From positions 1 through 33,133 of IMG/VR virus record IMGVR_UViG_3300021964_005385: a stretch of DNA of 33,133 nt. One strand, 5' to 3'. Origin of the DNA: a virus. Below the pieces are notes generated by a model. It saw nothing but the letters and a program-made list of their open reading frames with translations, did not search any database and had not been told where the DNA came from. Each line of letters opens with the position of its first letter. Within the stretch, counting starts at the first letter, position 1. This document shows, piece after piece, positions 17,007-24,578 of the stretch. The translations under genes and the position numbers were made by a program.

Positions 17007-18134
17007 ATGTCTAAATTGAATCGTCAAAAATTGTTGGATGCCTTGGCTGGTGAAAGTCAAGCCATCTTCAGTCGTCCTGAGATTGCAAGTCTCGCCGAGC
17101 GTATCGGTGTTTCGTATCCGCATTGGTTTTTCCGTGAGCACAAAGTTGGTCACAATAAATACTCAGTTGAAGCTGCTGGTCTGAAGGTTGTTGCCTCCAA
17201 TCCTACACCCACTCCTGTCGAGGATGCTAAGATCGTGACACAAGCTAAGTTAGCTGTCGAAGTTGATAATCTTGTCCCTGTAGTCGATGCGACATATGTC
17301 GCGTTTGGCTTCCACCGAGATCTTATCAAGATCGTGAAGTCTGGTATTTTCTATCCGACTTTCATCTCTGGTCTGTCAGGTAATGGTAAGACCACGATGG
17401 TTGAGCAGGTTTGTGCTAAACTGAAGCGTGAAGCTATCCGTGTCAATATCTCTGTAGAGACTGACGAAGATGATTTGATTGGTGGTAACACACTGGTCGA
17501 TGGCAATGTCGTTTATCGCGAAGGTCCAGTTCTCACTGCTATGAAGCGTGGTGCTGTCCTGATTCTCGACGAGTTGGATCGTGGCTCTAATAAGCTGATG
17601 TGCCTTCAAGCGATTCTCGAAGGTAAGCCATACTTCAATAAGAAGACTGGTGAGGTGATCACACCTGCTGCTGGCTTTAATGTAATCGCGACTGCTAACA
17701 CTAAAGGTCGTGGCTCGGATGATGGTAAATTCATCTCTGCCCAGATCCTTGACGAGGCATTCCTCGAGCGTTTCGCCGTGACTGTTGAACAGCAGTATCC
17801 AACCGAGTCTCAAGAGTTAAAGATCGTTCTCGGTAAGATGAACAAAGTTGGTAAAGTCGATGAAGATTTTGCTGAGAAACTTGTCCGCTGGGCAGATGTT
17901 ATTCGTAAGACTTTCAACGAAGGTGCGATCGAAGACCTTGTTTCTACTCGTCGGATCGAGCATATCGTAAATGCGTATGCTATGTTTGAAGATCGGTTGA
18001 AAGCAATCGAGTTGTGCGTTAATCGCTTTGATGAAGATACCCGTCAGGCATTCCTCGACCTATATACTAAGGTTGACGCTGGTGTGTCTCTTAATGAAGA
18101 AGAAACTACTGAAGGTGAACAAGTTGACATCTAA
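17007..18134 (+). CDS. cobS: CobS-like MoxR-family AAA+ ATPase
   Basis: 375 residues. Walker A GLSGNGKTT near 121-129, Walker B LILDELDR near 184-191, sensor-1 ATANT near 228-232, and the LEERF-like AFLERF arginine-finger region. The sequence ISVETDEDDLIGGNTLVDG and the stretch KPYFNKKTGEVITPAAGFNVIATANT are characteristic of the CobS/MoxR subgroup carried by cyanophages. In bacteria CobS is the ATPase of aerobic cobaltochelatase, but MoxR relatives act more broadly as chaperones with VWA partners, and the partner here lies directly upstream. The N-terminal 60 residues may form a separate small domain. The acidic tail overlaps the next gene. Confidence 0.85.
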   Translation: MSKLNRQKLLDALAGESQAIFSRPEIASLAERIGVSYPHWFFREHKVGHNKYSVEAAGLKVVASNPTPTPVEDAKIVTQAKLAVEVDNLVPVVDATYVAFGFHRDLIKIVKSGIFYPTFISGLSGNGKTTMVEQVCAKLKREAIRVNISVETDEDDLIGGNTLVDGNVVYREGPVLTAMKRGAVLILDELDRGSNKLMCLQAILEGKPYFNKKTGEVITPAAGFNVIATANTKGRGSDDGKFISAQILDEAFLERFAVTVEQQYPTESQELKIVLGKMNKVGKVDEDFAEKLVRWADVIRKTFNEGAIEDLVSTRRIEHIVNAYAMFEDRLKAIELCVNRFDEDTRQAFLDLYTKVDAGVSLNEEETTEGEQVDI

Positions 18135-18405
18135 AACCGATTACAAATACAATGAGGGTCAGCTTCTGGCTGACCTTCAAAAATATGTCGATGCTACATA
18201 TGGAGAGCATTATTCGACGAATCAGTTTCAAGCCACTGAGTTTATCATCGATGGTGGGCATGGTGAAGGTTTCTGTATTGGGAACATCATGAAGTATGCT
18301 CAACGCTATGGTAAGAAAGATGGATACAATCGCAAAGACTTGATGAAAGTTTTGCATTATGGGTTGATCGCACTACATGTGCACGACCTAGAGCATGGCG
18401 AATGA
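18124..18405 (+). CDS. DUF3310-like small protein
   Basis: 93 residues. The core EFIIDGGHGEGFCIGNIMKYAQRYGKKDGYNRKDLMKVLHYGLIALH matches the DUF3310 (SaV-like) pattern, in which a conserved helix binds a nucleotide-like ligand; function is not established. No ATG suits well: TTG 18124 follows a good Shine-Dalgarno (GAAGGTGA, 18111-18118), while ATG 18094 would overlap cobS by 41 bases. I favour the TTG. It is coupled to the next gene by ATGA. Confidence 0.75.
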   Translation: MTSKTDYKYNEGQLLADLQKYVDATYGEHYSTNQFQATEFIIDGGHGEGFCIGNIMKYAQRYGKKDGYNRKDLMKVLHYGLIALHVHDLEHGE

Positions 18406-18689
18406 AATACACAAAGAAAATAGATGGCTGCAAGGCACTTGGACCACCAGCCACCCCGACAGTCGATCGTTTGAGCCATGCGGTTCATGAGCATGAAGAA
18501 GTATTTGTTGAAGTTTTGAAATGGCATAAAGATCGAGCGACCATCTTTATTGATCAGGCTCGCTGGTGTCATGACGACCCTGAAAATTATCCTTCCGATG
18601 CTGTTTGGAAAGAACATACGATACATTTATCATATTCACAGATGAAAGAAATTATTGAGTTTATTGATGAAATCGGTTTCGAAGAATAA
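18402..18689 (+). CDS. Hypothetical protein, 95 aa
   Basis: Not recognised. The start overlaps the DUF3310-like stop. The sequence is rich in His, Trp and acidic residues (HAVHEHEEVFVEVLKWHKDR; ARWCHDDPENYPSDAVWKEH), with no membrane segment. The 3' end overlaps the glycosyltransferase start by 23 bases. The coupling supports expression. Confidence 0.6.
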   Translation: MKYTKKIDGCKALGPPATPTVDRLSHAVHEHEEVFVEVLKWHKDRATIFIDQARWCHDDPENYPSDAVWKEHTIHLSYSQMKEIIEFIDEIGFEE

Positions 18690-19446
18690 TATCCTATTCG
18701 CTGTTTTAACCAGCGATAAGCCAGAGAAGTTAAAGCGGTGTCTGCGATCCGTGAACTCTAACTCCTCTCCTCAAGAGCGGATTGTCGTTATTAATACAAC
18801 AGACAACGACTTTGCCTCTCTGGCTCAAACTATTTCAACCGAGTATGAATTTCCTGTCCACATCAGTGAATCTAATGGCACTCCAGGGCGCGGTAAAAAC
18901 TCTGTGTTAGATTATTTTCAAAAAACTGAACACGACTATCTTGTTCTTATTGATGGTGATGACTATCTAACACCTGATGCCAGAGAAGAAATTGACCAAC
19001 TTATAGGGACGCATGAGTTTGACGTCTTAGCATTAGGTGAAACTAATGTCTTAATCCCAGAAGGTGAAATCACAACATCTGAATGGTTGCAATCTAGACA
19101 TTTTTTACGACAGATATGGAAGTCAGTTCCTCGCAATGAACTAGCTGATATTATGAAGTTATTTGATTACTTAAAAGCCTTTACAGTTGGTGGTGTTCCA
19201 ATGAATAGACCATTTATGTTCTCAAAGAAAGGTGCTACGATAAGATTTGATGAAGAGTTGCTCGCAGCCGAAGATTCATTACATAATGCTGTTTGTAGAA
19301 AGCGCGAAGAACTCGAATATGTTGTAGCTGAAAATATGCCGATCTATGTTTATGATAATACAGAGTTAGGACAATTTCATAACGCCCTTCGTTTGGGGGC
19401 AAAAGATTTTTGCGATAAACTTTATGGAAAATTTGATGATCTTTAG
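18667..19446 (+). CDS. GT-A fold glycosyltransferase, family 2-like
   Basis: 259 residues from ATG 18667; a TTG four codons upstream is less likely. The N-terminal nucleotide-sugar region ILFAVLTSDKPEKLKRCLRSV, the NGTPGRGKNSVLDYF segment, and the metal-binding LIDGDDYLTPDA (about 97-108, the DxD motif) are typical of family 2 transferases. The C-terminal half has an acidic pair in LLAAEDSLHNAV that fits the usual catalytic position. Target unknown: phage DNA, virion protein or host surface are possible. It begins the AT-rich accessory patch before gp45. Confidence 0.75.
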   Translation: MKSVSKNNILFAVLTSDKPEKLKRCLRSVNSNSSPQERIVVINTTDNDFASLAQTISTEYEFPVHISESNGTPGRGKNSVLDYFQKTEHDYLVLIDGDDYLTPDAREEIDQLIGTHEFDVLALGETNVLIPEGEITTSEWLQSRHFLRQIWKSVPRNELADIMKLFDYLKAFTVGGVPMNRPFMFSKKGATIRFDEELLAAEDSLHNAVCRKREELEYVVAENMPIYVYDNTELGQFHNALRLGAKDFCDKLYGKFDDL

Positions 19447-20023
19447 GGTCGACAGTTCTTATACAAGTGATAAGTTAATGAAGTTTTGCCAATCTGCGCA
19501 GAACGATCCACATCCTGCAGCAAGGAATGTCGAATTAGTTGACTGGCAAACAAGACCTGAGACATTGTATCATCAATTATACATACAGAAAATTTATGAT
19601 GGTGACAAAAATGGATTCTACATCTATGAGAAAGATGATGAAATAATCTGTTGTGCTGGTTTAATACACATACCAGAAATTAATGCATGTGTGTTGTCAA
19701 GAGCGTATGCTGATCACACGGTTAATAAATTTACAAGAGTGAGAAATTACACTAAATTTTTTCATCAATTATATGATTCTGTGATTTTTGAGAAATATGA
19801 TAGCTGGATAAACTTCTTTAATACATATAATTTGTCAGGAAGAAATGTTATAACAAACTTAAACAAAACTCCTGAACGATATAAACGTGAAGATAAAGTA
19901 ATAGAGTTTGTTAATTATGAAAATCCTGTCACATATAAATTTACGAAACAATTTGTTTCATATCATATAATTAATGGAAATGATAATAAAGTATTGGAAT
20001 ATTTGAATGGCATATCGTGTTGA
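19424..20023 (+). CDS. Unknown protein, possible GNAT-like acyltransferase
   Basis: 199 residues, AT-rich and Asn/Tyr-rich. The central block GFYIYEKDDEIICCAGLIHIPEINACVLSRAYADHTVNKFTRVRNYTKFFHQLYDS has the strand-turn-strand and helix order of a GNAT fold, but the acetyl-CoA loop (Q/RxxGxG/A) is not seen, so this is a weak guess. ATG 19424 overlaps the glycosyltransferase end by 23 bases; ATG 19436 is an alternative. The next gene begins inside its last codons. Confidence 0.55.
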   Translation: MENLMIFRVDSSYTSDKLMKFCQSAQNDPHPAARNVELVDWQTRPETLYHQLYIQKIYDGDKNGFYIYEKDDEIICCAGLIHIPEINACVLSRAYADHTVNKFTRVRNYTKFFHQLYDSVIFEKYDSWINFFNTYNLSGRNVITNLNKTPERYKREDKVIEFVNYENPVTYKFTKQFVSYHIINGNDNKVLEYLNGISC

Positions 20024-20339
20024 ATTCATATTAAAAAGATCTTCTCTCCGAGATTTGTTTTATCCAAATTCAGAATCAAGTAGATTGCCCGATCTAACTG
20101 ATGAATTTAATGAAGCAAAAGAGATTGGTATTCTCTTAGATTATGGTTTTGATTTTTCAGTTGATGGTTTAGAAATCACAACTTGGTTTATGTTTAAAGA
20201 CGAAGAATCCTACAATAAAAAATATAAAGAAATCCTTGAAGGAAAAACTTCATTTCAAATTAATAACGATGAATACCGTCTCTGGTGTGAAGAAAATAAT
20301 ATTGAGTGGGAAACTAAAATAATTGGCTATACTGCTTGA
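20007..20339 (+). CDS. Hypothetical protein, 110 aa
   Basis: Not recognised. It overlaps the preceding gene by 17 bases. Notable features are an N-terminal LKRSSLRDLFYPNSESSRLPDLTDEFNEAKEIG segment, a GLEITTWFMFKDEESYNKKYKEIL strand-helix unit, and an acidic C-terminal part. No motif suggests a function. The -35 box of the gp45 promoter overlaps its stop codon. Confidence 0.6.
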   Translation: MAYRVEFILKRSSLRDLFYPNSESSRLPDLTDEFNEAKEIGILLDYGFDFSVDGLEITTWFMFKDEESYNKKYKEILEGKTSFQINNDEYRLWCEENNIEWETKIIGYTA

Positions 20340-20364
20340 CATTTACTTTCACTTGCGGTATAAC
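20336..20364 (+). promoter_or_regulatory. Sigma-70-like promoter for gp45
   Basis: TTGACA (20336-20341), 17-base spacer, TATAAC (20359-20364). Predicted +1 is 20371; the 26-nt leader carries AGAAAGAGGA before ATG 20397. This is one of the best promoters in the window. Confidence 0.85.
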
Positions 20365-20396
20365 AAGAATGTTGATTAAAGAAAGAGGATTATATT

Positions 20397-21053
20397 ATGA
20401 ATATTTCAAAACCAACCCTTGAAGTTCTAAAGAACTTCGCAACTATCAACACGAACATTCTCGTTCGTGAGGGTAACACTCTTGCCACGATTAGTAATGG
20501 TAAGAACATTTTCTCCCGCGCAACTGTGGGTGAAACTTTCGGTAAAGAATTTGCGATTTATGACCTCAACAGTTTGTTGGGTTTGCTGACCTTTACTGAA
20601 AATCCTGACCTCGACTTGGGTGACGAGAGCCTGAAGATTAATAGCGGTGGTGCAGAGTTTGAATACTTCTATGCCGATCCATCAATTATCGTGGCTGCTC
20701 CTGACCGCACTATCGAGGTTGACAACTTCTATGAGTTTGAGTTGACCAAAGATGAGATCGTGAATATTACACGTGCTGCATCTGTTATCAATGCACCTGT
20801 ATTGAGTGTCGTTGGTCGCGATGGTAAAGTAACTCTGTCTGTTGGCGATCCGTCAACCCCTCGTAGCAATACTTTCCGTCAAGTAATCGGTGAGACTGAC
20901 AAAGAGTTTGATTGTCGCCTCGCTGTTGAGAACTTCAAAGTAATTGCTGGCGACTATCGTGTCGTTCTGTCACAGAAGAAGTTTATGTTCCTTGACAATA
21001 AAGCCGCCGAACTGAAATACTGGTTGGCTCTCGAACCTAACTCAACAATCTAA
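20397..21053 (+). CDS. 45: Sliding clamp gp45
   Basis: Trimeric DNA polymerase processivity clamp, also the coactivator of late transcription. 218 residues, near the T4 length of 228. N-terminal ISKPTLEVLKNFATINTNILVREGN matches gp45, and the C-terminal FKVIAGDYRVVLSQKKFMFLDNKAAELKYWLALEPNS is diagnostic of the clamp family. The codon use is regular. It heads the 45-44-62-regA replication operon as in T4, with its own promoter. A peroxiredoxin gene sits between it and gp44. Confidence 0.95.
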   Translation: MNISKPTLEVLKNFATINTNILVREGNTLATISNGKNIFSRATVGETFGKEFAIYDLNSLLGLLTFTENPDLDLGDESLKINSGGAEFEYFYADPSIIVAAPDRTIEVDNFYEFELTKDEIVNITRAASVINAPVLSVVGRDGKVTLSVGDPSTPRSNTFRQVIGETDKEFDCRLAVENFKVIAGDYRVVLSQKKFMFLDNKAAELKYWLALEPNSTI

Positions 21054-21063
21054 GGAGGGCATC

Positions 21064-21669
21064 ATGCCACCATGGCCACGCCGTATTCCTAATGTTGTTC
21101 ATCAGCTTCGTGTGCGCGATGAAAGCATTGGGGGCGATAATCCATATCGCTGGGAACAAAAAACAACACACGAAATCGTGGGACGTGGAAAGAACATTAT
21201 CTTCTCACTTCCAGGAGCATTTACTCCAACATGTTCAACATTTCAACTGCCAGATTTTGAGAAACTTTTTCCAGAGTTTCAAGAACAGGGTGTTGAGAAC
21301 ATCTTTTGTGTATCAGTAAACGATGCATTTGTAATGAATTGCTGGGCAAAAGACCAAGGTTTGAATCATGTGCAGGTTATTCCTGATGGGTCAAATTTGT
21401 TCACATCATCTATGGGTATGGACGTTGCCAAAGACAATCTTGGTTTTGGTATTAGGTCATGGCGATACGCTATTGTCGTAGAAAACTATGAGATTGTCAA
21501 TTCATTCATTGAGCGTGGTTTCCGTAACAATGCTGATGATGACCCTTATGGTGTATCATCGCCGCAGAATATTCTTGCCTTTTTGAAGGGCGAAGAGTAT
21601 GATACAGGTGGTGAAGACTTAACGCTTGAACTTTCTGATGGCGTTGGTTCTGAAGATAAAATTGGTTAG
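21064..21669 (+). CDS. Peroxiredoxin, Prx5-like
   Basis: Thiol peroxidase that reduces peroxides with a catalytic cysteine. 201 residues. The peroxidatic site is PGAFTPTCS (Cys57), followed by FCVSVNDAFVMNCWAKDQG and LGFGIRSWRYAIVVENYEI, the Prx5 family pattern. No signal peptide; a cytoplasmic protein is expected. Strong Shine-Dalgarno AAGGAGGG before ATG 21064. It lies between the clamp and clamp-loader genes and is probably co-transcribed with them from the gp45 promoter. A role in protecting replication from oxidative damage is plausible but unproven. Confidence 0.9.
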   Translation: MPPWPRRIPNVVHQLRVRDESIGGDNPYRWEQKTTHEIVGRGKNIIFSLPGAFTPTCSTFQLPDFEKLFPEFQEQGVENIFCVSVNDAFVMNCWAKDQGLNHVQVIPDGSNLFTSSMGMDVAKDNLGFGIRSWRYAIVVENYEIVNSFIERGFRNNADDDPYGVSSPQNILAFLKGEEYDTGGEDLTLELSDGVGSEDKIG

Positions 21670-21677
21670 GAGTGACT

Positions 21678-22619
21678 ATGAATAAGCAAGATGAATTTCT
21701 CTGGGTTGAAAAATACCGCCCACAAAAACTGAGTGAGTGTATCTTACCCTCCTCTCTCTTGGATACATTCCAACAGTTCGTGGATCGTGGAGAGATTTCT
21801 AACTTGCTTCTTTGTGGCACTGCTGGCACGGGAAAGACGACGGTCGCTCGTGCGTTGTGTAACGAGTTAGGGTGTGACTATATTATTATCAACGGCTCTG
21901 AGGAGTCTGGTATCGATGTTCTTCGGACAAAGATTAAAGACTTCGCCAGCACTGTGTCCTTTGAGGGCAAGCCAAAAGTAGTTATCCTTGACGAAGCAGA
22001 TTATTTGAATCCTAACTCGACACAACCTGCCTTGCGTGCATTCATTGAGGAGTTCTCCTCGAACTGTCGGTTCATCTTTACCTGTAACTTCCGTAACAGG
22101 ATTATTGAACCACTACACAGCCGAACTACTGTGATTGATTTCAAACTCGGTAAGGCTGAACGGCAACAGATGGCGGCTCGCTTTATGAAGCGAATGTCAA
22201 ATATCCTAGATGGGGAGAGTGTTGAGTATTCTGAAAAAGTCCTTGCTGAACTTTTGATGAAACACTTCCCTGACTATCGCCGTGTCCTAAATGAACTGCA
22301 ACGCTACAGTGTTTCTGGTAAGATCGACGAGGGGATTCTCTCTAACCTTGCTGAAGTAAATACCAAGGCACTTATTGATAGTCTGCGTGATAAAGACTGG
22401 AAGAAAATGCGACAATGGGTCGCCAATAATGTTGACGCTGACCCTCAAGGTGTTTATCGTAAGATTTATGATACGCTCCTCGACAAAGTGTCGCAAGTTC
22501 CTCAACTGGTTCTTTTGATCGCAGACTATCAATACAAGGCAGCTTTTGTTGCCGACCAAGAAATTAATTTGACTGCTTGCCTTACGGAGATTATGGCGAA
22601 TGTTGAATTTAGAACTTGA
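21678..22619 (+). CDS. 44: Clamp loader large subunit gp44
   Basis: AAA+ ATPase subunit of the gp44/gp62 loader that places gp45 on primer-template DNA. 313 residues (T4, 319). FLWVEKYRPQKLSECILP, Walker A GTAGTGKTT (about 48-56), Walker B VILDEADYL, and LHSRTTVIDF at the SRC-like position are all present. ATG 21678 is preferred over GTG 21672 because of TAGGAG five bases upstream. The end overlaps the TauD-like gene by 20 bases. Confidence 0.95.
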   Translation: MNKQDEFLWVEKYRPQKLSECILPSSLLDTFQQFVDRGEISNLLLCGTAGTGKTTVARALCNELGCDYIIINGSEESGIDVLRTKIKDFASTVSFEGKPKVVILDEADYLNPNSTQPALRAFIEEFSSNCRFIFTCNFRNRIIEPLHSRTTVIDFKLGKAERQQMAARFMKRMSNILDGESVEYSEKVLAELLMKHFPDYRRVLNELQRYSVSGKIDEGILSNLAEVNTKALIDSLRDKDWKKMRQWVANNVDADPQGVYRKIYDTLLDKVSQVPQLVLLIADYQYKAAFVADQEINLTACLTEIMANVEFRT

Positions 22620-23403
22620 TATAAAAAATGCTACTCAGGATACAGCTGATATTGTATCAGAGGCACTTGATGAACATTTAATCGTTGTTATAAGAAACCA
22701 ACATATTACACCAGAAGAACAATTAACATTCTGTAAGATGATTGGTGAAGTTGAGTCACATTGGGATAATGATTGGAAACGAGAACGCATGGGCAGTCTA
22801 TCGATTGCTGATGGTGTAACTCGTGTTACAGGTGCAATTGGTCATGATGGTCGTCCAGGATTATTTCACAAACCAGAGACGCTTGAGTGGCATGCTAATT
22901 CTGTCACAAAACCTGACCGACATTCGATTGTTTGGATTTATGCAAACAAGGGTTCGGCGGGGTCAAGGACTAGCTGGATTAATATGTTAAAGGTATATGA
23001 ATCCCTACCAGCAGAGATACAAACCGAACTTGAAACAATGAAGATTCATACTAAGCATGTCGCTGAAGTTAATGGTGGTTCTGAGAAATCTTTCTTCAAT
23101 GATGTAGTTTCAGAGACAGCGTTTGATGTCGTTTGCGAAAACTCTGAGGGTCAAAAAGGATTGTATTACCCATTCCTACAAATATCTCATTCACCAACAC
23201 ATGAAGATAAATTTGAAGAATTGCACGAAATTATCGTTAAGCATGCACTAGATCCATGTCATATTTATCACCACGATTGGGTCGATGGTGATGTTGTCAT
23301 TTCTGATCAGTGGCTAACATTGCATCAACGCGAGGCATTTGAGAATATCGAGAAAAGAGAAATGCATAGAATTGCTTTCAATTATGGAGACAGTAATGCT
23401 TGA
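22600..23403 (+). CDS. TauD/TfdA-like Fe(II)/2-oxoglutarate oxygenase
   Basis: 267 residues. The fold is recognised by EHLIVVIRNQHITPEEQLTFCKMIGEVE near the N-terminus, TSWINMLKVYESLP in the middle, DGDVVISDQWLTLHQRE with distal His242, and the 2-oxoglutarate carboxylate Arg257 in HRIAFNY. The first iron ligand pair, normally HxD, here reads WHANS (His98, Asn100): the acidic ligand is replaced by asparagine. That could lower activity, change the reaction, or be a phage variant. The gene overlaps gp44 by 20 bases and gp62 by 8 bases, so it is embedded in the clamp-loader operon. Substrate unknown. Confidence 0.8.
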   Translation: MLNLELDIKNATQDTADIVSEALDEHLIVVIRNQHITPEEQLTFCKMIGEVESHWDNDWKRERMGSLSIADGVTRVTGAIGHDGRPGLFHKPETLEWHANSVTKPDRHSIVWIYANKGSAGSRTSWINMLKVYESLPAEIQTELETMKIHTKHVAEVNGGSEKSFFNDVVSETAFDVVCENSEGQKGLYYPFLQISHSPTHEDKFEELHEIIVKHALDPCHIYHHDWVDGDVVISDQWLTLHQREAFENIEKREMHRIAFNYGDSNA

Positions 23404-23839
23404 GGGTATGGGCGATCCAGTCGTCAGGGTCGACGAAGAACAATTCAAAGTCAAGAAGAAAGCTATTAGTCCGTTTGACTTTGCGAATGCTATTCATCAC
23501 ACCAAAGAAAATTTGATTGTTGATGACTGGTCAGAAAAGCAGTATAATTCATTCATCGTAAACAAAGCACTTAGTTATGGTGCTGATACTGTTATCGCTG
23601 CGAACGAGATGAATAGTCGACCACATATTGATAAGAAGGCACAGTTTGATTTCCTTCGCGGTATTGTGCGACCCAAGAAGCGGTTCAATAAATGGTTGAA
23701 GGCTGAGAAAGAAGAACAATTAGAACTGGTCAAAGAGTATTACGGATATAATAACACAAAGGCAGCTTCGGCTCTCCGTATCTTGACTCCTGATCAGATA
23801 GAAACTATCAAGAAAAAGTTATCGAGGGGTGGCTATTAA
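23396..23839 (+). CDS. 62: Clamp loader small subunit gp62
   Basis: 147 residues from ATG 23396, with GGAGA five bases upstream; an upstream in-frame start would overlap the oxygenase by 65 bases. The pattern FDFANAIHHTKENLIVDDWSEKQYNSFIVNKALS, then FLRGIVRPKKRFNKWLKAEKEE (about 84-105), matches gp62, the non-ATPase subunit of the loader. It is shorter than T4 gp62 (187). In T4 this gene directly follows 44; here the oxygenase gene separates them. Its 3' end meets the reverse-strand gene tail to tail with a 21-base overlap. Confidence 0.88.
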   Translation: MLEGMGDPVVRVDEEQFKVKKKAISPFDFANAIHHTKENLIVDDWSEKQYNSFIVNKALSYGADTVIAANEMNSRPHIDKKAQFDFLRGIVRPKKRFNKWLKAEKEEQLELVKEYYGYNNTKAASALRILTPDQIETIKKKLSRGGY

Positions 23840-24529
23840 TCCACGGTTTGATAGATACTTTCGCACATCTAGAAATTTTGCGTCATATCCCATTTGCATG
23901 GCGAGGCTAGATCCTTGATAATTCGGGCTTCCTCCACAATTGTGAAATTTTCTATTGTTTAGTAAGACTGGTGTTCTTAAATCTGCATATTTAACTTCAA
24001 CCTGTAGTGAAGATGGATCCATTGTCTCATAAAAATATGTAGATCTATATTGTGAATAATCTGGAAATAAAGGTATATTGACATTGCAAGATCTATAATA
24101 GGTTGGATCTTTATGAATATGATATGGTGAACTTACATCTCTCCCATAAATAAAAACAACTTCGTCTGCGCCATATCTCAGTTTAACATCATTAATAAAA
24201 TCCAAACCGATAGCATCAAATGTTTCAGGAGAATTAATTGGATTAAAGAAAGCAAACGGAGAGGTTTTAGTTGTTATATCCATTTCTTTAATTTTATCTT
24301 TTGCACTTTGATTATTGGGCAACTCAAATCCATACCCATTAAGCAGCCTTTGATAATCTTCTTCTTTAAAACTAATTTTAGTTTTTTCAATTATTTTCTC
24401 AATTGAAGACGTATAGTCAAGAAAATATTCTTGTAAGTTTTTTTCTTTCCAAGTTTTTATTATGTGCTCTTGCTCTTCAACTGCAAGTAGATTTTTAACG
24501 GGGACAAAGTATTTTTCTGGTCTAGACAT
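23819..24529 (-). CDS. Putative 2OG-Fe(II) oxygenase-like protein
   Basis: The only convincing reverse-strand gene. 236 residues from the ATG at 24529. The C-terminal half reads as a double-stranded beta-helix oxygenase: HIHKDP gives an HxD pair (His139, Asp141), and a distal histidine lies in RKFHNCGG (His196), with LAMQMGYDAKF following. The family is not certain and the N-terminal half is helical and unknown. It is AT-rich compared with neighbours, suggesting recent acquisition. A late-promoter TATAAATA on the minus strand places +1 exactly on its ATG. An upstream in-frame ATG (24553) lies before that promoter and is disfavoured. Confidence 0.65.
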   Translation of the reverse strand: MSRPEKYFVPVKNLLAVEEQEHIIKTWKEKNLQEYFLDYTSSIEKIIEKTKISFKEEDYQRLLNGYGFELPNNQSAKDKIKEMDITTKTSPFAFFNPINSPETFDAIGLDFINDVKLRYGADEVVFIYGRDVSSPYHIHKDPTYYRSCNVNIPLFPDYSQYRSTYFYETMDPSSLQVEVKYADLRTPVLLNNRKFHNCGGSPNYQGSSLAMQMGYDAKFLDVRKYLSNRGLIATPR

Positions 24530-24534
24530 ACTTA

Positions 24535-24546
24535 TATTTATAAATA
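24535..24546. promoter_or_regulatory. Back-to-back late promoters in one palindrome
   Basis: The palindrome ATTTATAAAT (24536-24545) yields TATAAATA on both strands: plus strand 24539-24546, minus strand 24542-24535. The plus-strand copy predicts +1 at 24552 and a 27-nt leader with AAGGA for regA. The minus-strand copy predicts +1 at 24529, the ATG of the reverse gene. Polymerase bound in one orientation would block the other. Confidence 0.75.
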
Positions 24547-24578
24547 ATCTCACACTCTAATAATAACAAGGAAATATA

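Noticed and set aside
17376-17813. Reverse-strand ORF of 145 codons within cobS
   Set aside because: Antisense to the AAA+ core motifs, which are clearly coding; no independent signals.
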